The notes under the pieces: generated by a model
Seen by the model: only the letters and a program-made list of their open reading frames with translations
Told to the model about the DNA's origin: nothing
The model's database searches: none
Source: an uncultured Eubacteriales bacterium
Lineage (GTDB): Bacteria; Bacillota; Clostridia; Oscillospirales; Acutalibacteraceae
Reading direction: 5' to 3'
DNA: 38,192 bases
NCBI GenBank assembly: GCA_934486895.1
Contig: CAKSQZ010000015.1
Coordinates: 1 to 38,192, forward strand
Position numbers and translations under genes: made by a program
Shown here: positions 28,317 to 38,192 of the stretch, piece by piece
How the letters are laid out: each line of letters starts with the position of its first letter
Position numbering within the stretch: position 1 is the first letter of the stretch

Positions 28317-28345
28317 TTGATTTTGATGTTTTATTATGGTATAAT
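28317..28345 (+). promoter_or_regulatory. Promoter of the acidic small-protein gene
   Basis: -35 TTGATT (28317-28322), 17-nt spacer, -10 TATAAT (28340-28345), with the rpmB terminator just upstream. The leader is about 60 nt and contains a small hairpin GTCC/GGAC. Confidence 0.82.
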
Positions 28346-28413
28346 ATAATTGTCCTGTTTTATGGACTGATCTCTGTATATAATTTAAGTAAAAATACAA
28401 AGGAGGCTTTTTT

Positions 28414-28680
28414 ATGGCAGGCTGGCTGGACAAATCAGGGGAAGAATTTGAGAAATACCTCAATTATATGAACGTTCTTGAAATGATGAACGACACACCG
28501 GGCGACGTCTATCAGGAAGATGAGGACGATGACGACGAGTTTTTTGAAGACGAGTACGATGAAGATGAAGATGAAGAATACGATGGCGACGATGAGTACT
28601 ACGACGATGACGACGAGTACTACGACGATGACGACGTGTATGATGATGACGACGACGAATATGATGATTATGATGAGTAA
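28414..28680 (+). CDS. Small, extremely acidic Asp/Glu/Tyr-rich protein
   Basis: An 88-aa protein I do not recognise. Residues 1-34 are an ordinary amphipathic segment (MAGWLDKSGEEFEKYLNYMN and on). Residues 35-88 are almost only acidic: 41 of 54 are Asp or Glu, and most of the rest are Tyr (nine). It is surely a real gene: near-consensus promoter, AAAGGAGG ribosome binding site, ATG start, and a terminator after the stop. Part of the tail is coded by two exact tandem 21-bp repeats. The rpoB product next door also ends in an Asp/Glu/Tyr-rich tail. Possible roles (cation binding, mimicry of nucleic acid, binding of basic ribosomal or chromatin proteins) are guesses. Confidence 0.82.
   Translation: MAGWLDKSGEEFEKYLNYMNVLEMMNDTPGDVYQEDEDDDDEFFEDEYDEDEDEEYDGDDEYYDDDDEYYDDDDVYDDDDDEYDDYDE
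28594..28635 (+). repeat. Tandem 21-bp repeat, two exact copies, in the acidic protein gene
   Basis: Unit from 28594-28614 (GAG TAC TAC GAC GAT GAC GAC) repeated exactly at 28615-28635, in frame, each coding EYYDDDD. A degenerate third unit follows. Such repeats can change copy number by slippage. Confidence 0.93.
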
Positions 28681-28716
28681 TATCAGCTTTTACAACAAAT
28701 GATTTCGTGCAAAAAC

Positions 28717-28740
28717 AAAAACCGCCTTTCGGCGGTTTTT
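28717..28740. terminator. Bidirectional terminator between the acidic gene and the M23 gene
   Basis: AAAAACCGCC (28717-28726), TTTC loop, GGCGGTTTTT (28731-28740): a perfect 10-bp stem with A/T tracts on both sides, between two convergent genes. Confidence 0.95.
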
Positions 28741-28748
28741 GTTTTATA

Positions 28749-30116
28749 CTACGGGCGCGGGATATAATTGAACGGATTGACATAATCGCCGTTGACACGC
28801 ACTTCAAAATGAAGATGCGGACCTGATGAGTTACCTGTGGAACCGCAATAAGCGATAAGCTGGCCTTGGCGGACATAATCACCCTCATCGACAAGCAGTG
28901 TCTGACAATGGGCATACAGCGTTGAATACGAATTGCCGTTTTTCTTGCCGTGGTCTATTATAAGATGATTGCCATAGCTGACATTGCTGTGTTTTGCACG
29001 GATAACATATCCTGCGGCGGAAGCATAGATCGGCTTGCCGAGAGCTTTTGAACAGGTTATATCAACGCCTGTGTGGAAGCGGCCTTCTCTCTGACCGTAT
29101 GGGCAGGAGATATAATAAGATGTGCGGAAAGGCCACGCAAATCCCTTCGACGATACAATAAGATCATCGGTTATTGTAACTCCGGGCGGAGTTGTTGGCT
29201 TCCGAGTTGTTTTTTGAGTTGTCGATTGAGTGGGTTCCTGCGTTGTTTTATCCGAATCGGACTGCGTTTCCTTTGTGGTTGTGGTACGCTCGGTCGTGGT
29301 CGGCTTAGCGGTCGTTTGCTGTTCGCCGCCGCCGAATTCAAAATCGCGGCTGTTATTTTTAATAACATCGCGCCACTCCTCGGCTTCCTTTTCCTTTGCG
29401 GCAATAACATCGGCAAGTTCCGACTGATCTTCATAAAGCGAAGTTTTCTGCCCCGTGATCTTTGTGAGCATCGCGCTGGCTTCGCTGTACTCGGTGTCAT
29501 ACTGCTTTTTCTTTGCTTCGAGCTCCGCTTTCATTTTAGCGTTTTCTTCCTTGGTCGAGCGGTTCTGATCTTTAAGCTCGTTTAATTCACCGACCTCTTT
29601 TGCAAGCGAATCCATCAGTTTTTTATCGTGATCCGAAACACCTCTGAGAAGCTCGCTTCTTGCAAGAAAATCGCTGTAATCCTCGGCGCTGAGCAAAATA
29701 AGCAATTCACTGTTTGCCCCTGCGACATAGATCGCACGCAGGCGCTTCTTCAGCTCCTCCTTTGCGCCGTAGAGCCGCTCATTGCGCTTATATATATCGA
29801 GCTCATTCTCCTCGATCTTCGCATTCAGCTTTTTGATCTCGGAATCGATATATTCCGTCTGATCCTTGATCGACTGGATTTTTTTATCCAAGCTGTTGCG
29901 AAGCTCATCATAATTATCGGAGCTTTTTGAAAGCTCATTGATCTTTGACTGAAGTTCCTTTTGCTGCTTTTCGAACTCCTTTAGTTCCTGCTCGATACTG
30001 CTGAGTTTATCCTTGGCATCGCCGCTGTTCGTTTTCTCAGCGGCATAAGCAGTGCCGATGAAAGCCAGCACCGCTGAAAGCACAAAGCAGATAATGCGAT
30101 TTAAACTTTTATTCAC
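28749..30116 (-). CDS. Secreted murein hydrolase/activator, coiled coil plus M23 (LytM) peptidase domain
   Basis: A 455-aa envelope protein of the EnvC/PcsB-like type. Signal peptide 1-25 (cleavage near AYA); long coiled-coil region about 32-255; a Thr-rich linker about 266-311 (TTAKPTTTERTTTTKETQS and on); and an M23 domain about 325-450. The zinc and catalytic residues are kept: H348 and D352 in RFHTGVD, H403 in LYAHC, and H434/H436 in PHLHFEV, so it should be an active D,L-endopeptidase of peptidoglycan. EnvC-like proteins often act with FtsEX in division; no ftsEX is seen here. It follows dapL by 27 nt; GTG start. Last gene of the car-dap operon. Confidence 0.92.
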   Translation of the reverse strand: MNKSLNRIICFVLSAVLAFIGTAYAAEKTNSGDAKDKLSSIEQELKEFEKQQKELQSKINELSKSSDNYDELRNSLDKKIQSIKDQTEYIDSEIKKLNAKIEENELDIYKRNERLYGAKEELKKRLRAIYVAGANSELLILLSAEDYSDFLARSELLRGVSDHDKKLMDSLAKEVGELNELKDQNRSTKEENAKMKAELEAKKKQYDTEYSEASAMLTKITGQKTSLYEDQSELADVIAAKEKEAEEWRDVIKNNSRDFEFGGGEQQTTAKPTTTERTTTTKETQSDSDKTTQEPTQSTTQKTTRKPTTPPGVTITDDLIVSSKGFAWPFRTSYYISCPYGQREGRFHTGVDITCSKALGKPIYASAAGYVIRAKHSNVSYGNHLIIDHGKKNGNSYSTLYAHCQTLLVDEGDYVRQGQLIAYCGSTGNSSGPHLHFEVRVNGDYVNPFNYIPRP

Positions 30117-30143
30117 ACTGCCACATCCTTTTTGAAATTAAAC

Positions 30144-31331
30144 TTATTTGCCGAGCAATTCCTTTATTCTGCGGACAGCCTCGATAGTGTTTTCGCGGTT
30201 ACCGAACGCTGTGAGACGGAAATAGCCCTCGCCGTTTTCGCCGAAGCCCTGACCGGGTGTGCCGACGACATTGGCGTTTTCAAGCAGATAATCGAAGAAA
30301 TCCCACGATTTCATGCCGTTCGGGCATTTAAGCCAGATATAAGGCGAGTTTTTGCCGCCGACATACCAGATCCCGAGCTCATCCATCGCTTCGGCGATGA
30401 TCTTGGCATTCTCCATATAATAAGCAATGTCGGCTCTGGTCTCTTTGTAGCCTTCATCTGTGAACACCGCTTCGGCCGCCTTCTGAATGATATACGCAGT
30501 GCCGTTGGTCTTAGTGGAACGGCGGCGGAGCCACATACTGTTGAAACTCATGCCTTCATCGCTTAAAAGCGCTTTCGGAATAATAGTGTAGCCGCAGCGA
30601 GTGCCTGTGAAGCCTGCTGTTTTGGAAAGTGAGCAAAGCTCGATCGCACAGCTCTTTGCACCCTCGATCTCATAGATACTGTGCGGCAGGCTCTTGTCCG
30701 AAATAAACGCTTCATAAGCGGAATCAAACAGAATGACCGCGCGGTTGGCTGTTGCATAGTCCACCCACTCTTTGAGCTGAGCTTTATCAAACACCGCACC
30801 TGTCGGGTTGTTCGGCGAGCAAAGATAGATAATATCCGCATGAATATCGCTCGGAGGAACGGGCAAAAAGCCGTTTTCCTCGGTCGCGCTGACATACGCT
30901 ATCTCTCTGCCGTCCATAATATTCGTATCGACATAGACGGGATAAACGGGGTCGGGCACCAGGACTTTATTGTCCTTGCCGAAAATATCGAGCAATTCGC
31001 TGAGATCGTCCTTAGCACCGTCGCCTATGAATATTTCATCAATATCGAGCGAAACACCGTTTTTCTTATAATACTCGTGCACCGCTTCTTTCAGGAAGCC
31101 ATAGCCCTGCTCGGGGCCGTATCCGTGAAAAGTCTCAGCGGCAGCCATATCGTCGACTGCGCTGTGGAGCGCTTTTATAACAGCGGGACAAAGCGGCTTT
31201 GTGACATCGCCGATACCGAGACGAATTATCTTTTTATCGGGGTGCTCGCTTGAATATGCGGCAACCTTTTTTGCGATGGTTGAAAACAGATAACTGTCCT
31301 GAAGATTGTTGTAATTAGTATTTGCTTTCAT
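30144..31331 (-). CDS. dapL: LL-diaminopimelate aminotransferase
   Basis: PLP enzyme that makes LL-diaminopimelate directly from tetrahydrodipicolinate and glutamate, bypassing the DapD/ArgD/DapE route. 395 aa. Family features: IIRLGIGDVTKPL near residue 35, ETFHGYGPEQGYGFLKEAV near 66, CSPNNPTGAV near 171, and the PLP-binding K237 in SLSKTAGFTGTRCGY. Its product is the substrate of the DapF domain encoded upstream in the same operon. It follows pyrG by 20 nt. ATG start. Confidence 0.96.
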   Translation of the reverse strand: MKANTNYNNLQDSYLFSTIAKKVAAYSSEHPDKKIIRLGIGDVTKPLCPAVIKALHSAVDDMAAAETFHGYGPEQGYGFLKEAVHEYYKKNGVSLDIDEIFIGDGAKDDLSELLDIFGKDNKVLVPDPVYPVYVDTNIMDGREIAYVSATEENGFLPVPPSDIHADIIYLCSPNNPTGAVFDKAQLKEWVDYATANRAVILFDSAYEAFISDKSLPHSIYEIEGAKSCAIELCSLSKTAGFTGTRCGYTIIPKALLSDEGMSFNSMWLRRRSTKTNGTAYIIQKAAEAVFTDEGYKETRADIAYYMENAKIIAEAMDELGIWYVGGKNSPYIWLKCPNGMKSWDFFDYLLENANVVGTPGQGFGENGEGYFRLTAFGNRENTIEAVRRIKELLGK

Positions 31332-31351
31332 TCTTCAAACCCTCTCTCGGA

Positions 31352-32952
31352 TTATTTTTCGCTGTGTTCAAGGCTGGCACGGACAAACTCTCTGAACAGC
31401 GGATGAGCGCGGTTCGGGCGGCTCTTGAACTCAGGATGATACTGAACTGCCACAAAGAAATCGTTTTTGGGGATCTCGACCGCTTCAACAAGGCGGTTAT
31501 CGGGCGATGTGCCGGAGATCTTCATGCCGTACTGCTCAACCTTTTCGCGGTAGTCGTTGTTAAACTCATATCTATGGCGGTGACGTTCGGAAATAAGCGA
31601 GCAGCCGTAAGCACGCTCAAGCTCGCTGCCCTCGCGGATCTTGCAGGGATAAGCGCCGAGACGCATTGTACCGCCCTTAGGAATATTGCCCTGCTGATCG
31701 GGCATAAGATCGATAACGCTGTTCATGCCGCCGGGCTTAAATTCGCTCGAATCAGCGTCCGACAGATTAAGAACATGGCGGGCAAACTCGATAACGGCTG
31801 TCTGCATGCCGAGGCAGATACCGAAATACGGAACATTATTTTCTCTTGCATAGCGCGCTGTGCAGATCTTACCTTCAACACCTCTGTCGCCGAAGCCGCC
31901 GGGAACGAGCAGACCGTCATACTCCGAGAGCATTTCTGCTGCGTTATTATCGTCGATATGCTCGGCGTCCACCCAGCCTATCTCAACCTGCGCTGCGTTT
32001 TCAAAGCCTGCGTGTCTTAATGCCTCTGCAACCGAAAGATAAGCGTCGTGCAGGCGGACATATTTACCGACTATCGCGATCTTGACCTTTTTATCGGCGT
32101 TTTCAACACGCTCGAGCATTTCATTCCACTCTGTCATATCGGGAGCGGGAGCGTCAAGCTTCAGCTCGCGGCAGACGATATCGGAAAGATGACTGTTTTC
32201 AAGCATGAGCGGCGCCTGATACAGCACCGGCACGGTTATATTCTGAATAACGCAATCCGGCTTAACATTGCAGAAAAGCGAGATCTTCTGGCGGATAGTA
32301 TCCGGAATCGGGATATCGCAGCGTGCGATGATGAGATCGGGCATGATCCCGAGCGCCTGGAGCTGCTTTACGGAATGCTGGGTCGGTTTTGATTTAAGCT
32401 CGCCCGAGCCTTCGATATACGGGATCAGCGTTACATGCAGAAACAGGCAGTTCTCCTTGCCGACTTCAAGACCGACCTGACGGATAGCCTCAAGGAACGG
32501 CTGGCTTTCGATGTCGCCTGTTGTGCCGCCGATCTCTGTGAGAACGATATCTGCGTCAGATGTCTTACCGACATTATAGATAAATTCCTTGATCTCATTT
32601 GTGATATGCGGAATTACCTGAACAGTCTCGCCGAGATATTCGCCGCGGCGTTCCTTTGTGAGGACATTCCAATAGACCTTACCTGTTGTGAGGTTAGAAT
32701 ACTTATTGAGGTTTTCGTCGATAAAACGCTCATAGTGTCCGAGGTCAAGGTCGGTTTCCGCACCGTCCTCGGTTACATACACCTCGCCGTGCTGATACGG
32801 GCTCATTGTGCCGGGATCGACATTGATATAAGGATCCAGCTTCTGAGCGGCTACTTTAAAGCCGCGCGCCTTCAGCAGTCTGCCGAGTGATGCTGCCGTG
32901 ATACCCTTGCCGAGTCCGGAAACAACGCCTCCGGTTATGAAAATATACTTTG

Positions 32953-32956
<4 letters not shown>
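31352..32956 (-). CDS. pyrG: CTP synthase
   Basis: Makes CTP from UTP, ATP and glutamine. 534 aa. The N-terminal synthetase domain starts MTKYIFITGGVVSGLGKGIT and carries QKLDPYINVDPGTMSPYQHG; the C-terminal class I glutaminase has the nucleophile in YFGICLGMQ and the His-Glu pair in VQYHPEF. The ATG overlaps the stop codon of the carB-dapF fusion by 4 nt (ATGA), so the two are translationally coupled. No pyrG-type attenuator leader is possible at this position. Confidence 0.97.
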
Positions 32957-36982
<4,026 letters not shown>

Positions 36983-36996
<14 letters not shown>

Positions 36997-38092
36997 TGTT
37001 CATCGCCTCCTTTATATTGCTGATGAATTTATCGAATAAAAATGAGGTGTCATGCGGGCCTCCGCACGCTTCTGGGTGAAACTGCACCGAAAACGCCGGG
37101 ATCTTTGTATACTGCACACCCTCGCAGGTATCGTCGTTCGCATTGATAAACGAAGCGTACGCGTCCGGCGGCAATGTTGACGATAAGACCGCATAGCCGT
37201 GGTTTTGGCTGGTGATATACACCCTGCCCGACTGAGTGTCGGTCGCGGGCTGGTTTGCTCCGCGGTGGCCGTATTTCAGCTTGACTGTTTTAGCACCGTG
37301 CGCTAAGGCTAAAAGCTGATGTCCGAGGCAGATACCGAATATCGGGATACCGCTTTGCGAGAGCTTTTTCAGCTCATCGATAATGCCGACATTTTCAGCC
37401 GGATCGCCCGGACCGTTTGAAAGCATGATACCGTCCGGCTTCATTTTGATGATCTCATCGGCTTTAGTGTCCGACGGGACGACTGTGACATTACAGCCGC
37501 GCTTTACAAGCTCTCTTCTGATATTATCCTTTGCGCCGAAGTCCATAAGCACGACTTTGCAAAAGCCGTTTTCGGCTTTGTAATCTTCCGGCTTTTTGCA
37601 GCTGACGGAACAGACAGCGTCTGTTATTTTATAGTCGGCAATCTTATCCGCCGCCTTTTCGGGGAGCTCGCCCACAAAAATTCTGCCGTTCATAACACCG
37701 TATTCGCGGACGATCTTGGTGAGCTGACGGGTATCTATTCCGCACATCGCTATGATACCGCGCTCTTTTAAAAAGGTGTCAAGCCGACCGTCCTCTCGGA
37801 AATTGGAAGGATCCTGACACCATTCTCTTACAATATATCCTTTAACGACAGGGGTTTTGCTCTCAAAATCGGCGGGAATGACCCCATAATTTCCGATAAG
37901 CGGGAAAGTCTGAACTACGATCTGCCCGAAATAGCTCGGATCGGTCAGTGTTTCGAGATAGCCTGTCATAGCGGTCGTGAAAACGACCTCGCCCGTGGTG
38001 AACCGTTCACCGGACGCGGTCTTATCCGCACCGAAGCTTTTGCCCTCGAAAACCGTACCGTTTTCCAAAACAAGATACGCTTTTTCACTCAT
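36983..38092 (-). CDS. carA: Carbamoyl-phosphate synthase small (glutaminase) subunit
   Basis: Releases ammonia from glutamine and passes it to CarB. 369 aa. The N-terminal CarA domain starts MSEKAYLVLENGTVFEG; the class I amidotransferase part has the nucleophile C255 in FGICLGHQ and H339/E341 in FHPEACGG. The ATG at 38092 has GGAGG (38105-38109) unusually far away, 12 nt. In between lies a four-codon open frame (ATG AAG AAA AAA TGA, 38103-38089) whose stop overlaps the carA start codon. It lies 33 nt after the end of the gene upstream, so it is probably within a longer operon. Confidence 0.97.
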
Positions 38093-38125
38093 TTTTTCTT
38101 CATTCCTCCGTTTTGATATATATGA

Positions 38126-38192
38126 TCAGTACTCATAAGTCCTGATGATATTCTTTGCGATCTCAGCTTTTGATACACGCATATCCATTGCC
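38126..38192 (-). CDS. C-terminal end of an unidentified gene upstream of carA (partial)
   Basis: The last 21 or so codons of a minus-strand reading frame that enters from outside the window, ending SKAEIAKNIIRTYEY and TGA. Too short to identify. The 33-nt gap to carA suggests the same operon, perhaps another pyrimidine or arginine gene, but that is inference. Confidence 0.55.
   Translation of the reverse strand, partial: AMDMRVSKAEIAKNIIRTYEY

Noticed and set aside
28460..28915. A His/Arg-rich minus-strand frame opposite the acidic protein
   Set aside because: It is the complement of GAY/GAR repeats and runs through a bidirectional terminator.

Overview
The window is a stretch of bacterial chromosome, almost certainly from an anaerobic Firmicute of class Clostridia, most like Ruminococcaceae/Oscillospirales. 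The signs are the PHP- and exonuclease-containing replicative polymerase PolC, a perfect CIRCE operator before groES, strong TTGACA/TATAAT promoters, AGGAGG-type ribosome binding sites, LL-diaminopimelate aminotransferase (DapL), and a secreted GH16 glucanase with a dockerin-like module. I saw no mobile element, prophage, CRISPR array or rRNA. Nearly all genes lie on the minus strand, so operons read from high to low coordinates.

Layout. 1-3535 (minus): tRNA-Thr(UGU) with its own promoter, and upstream of it a four-gene operon: Si-type citrate synthase, an eight-helix membrane protein, a 99-aa protein of unknown function and an orphan substrate-binding lipoprotein. 3551-5349: a secreted GH16 enzyme, monocistronic, with an internal degenerate dockerin. 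5431-7496: groES-groEL under CIRCE control. 7582-8467 (plus): a PnuC-type vitamin/nucleoside transporter behind a leader with a palindrome at the predicted start of transcription and an intrinsic terminator before the gene (candidate riboswitch or attenuator). 8475-19259 (minus): a long operon pyrH-frr-uppS-cdsA-dxr-rseP-ispG-polC, joining translation, undecaprenyl/isoprenoid supply, phospholipid synthesis, membrane proteolysis and replication. 19288-20260: ybaK (minus) and rpsT (plus), divergent. 20280-27947 (minus): rpoB-rpoC. 27988-28740 (plus): rpmB, then a small, extremely acidic protein. 28749-38192 (minus): an operon carA - carB::dapF (fused) - pyrG - dapL - M23 murein hydrolase, with the tail of one more gene at the window edge.

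How they work together. The last operon ties pyrimidine/arginine supply (carbamoyl phosphate, CTP) to the last two specific steps of meso-diaminopimelate synthesis (DapL makes LL-DAP; the DapF domain epimerises it) and to a peptidoglycan hydrolase. The pyrH-polC operon supplies UDP, CDP-diacylglycerol, MEP-pathway isoprenoids and undecaprenyl phosphate for envelope growth.

The observations most worth checking are the CarB-DapF fusion and its operon, the structured leader of the pnuC gene, the Asp/Glu/Tyr-rich small protein encoded partly by tandem 21-bp repeats, the internal degenerate dockerin in the GH16 protein, and strong hairpins inside the pyrH-polC operon.
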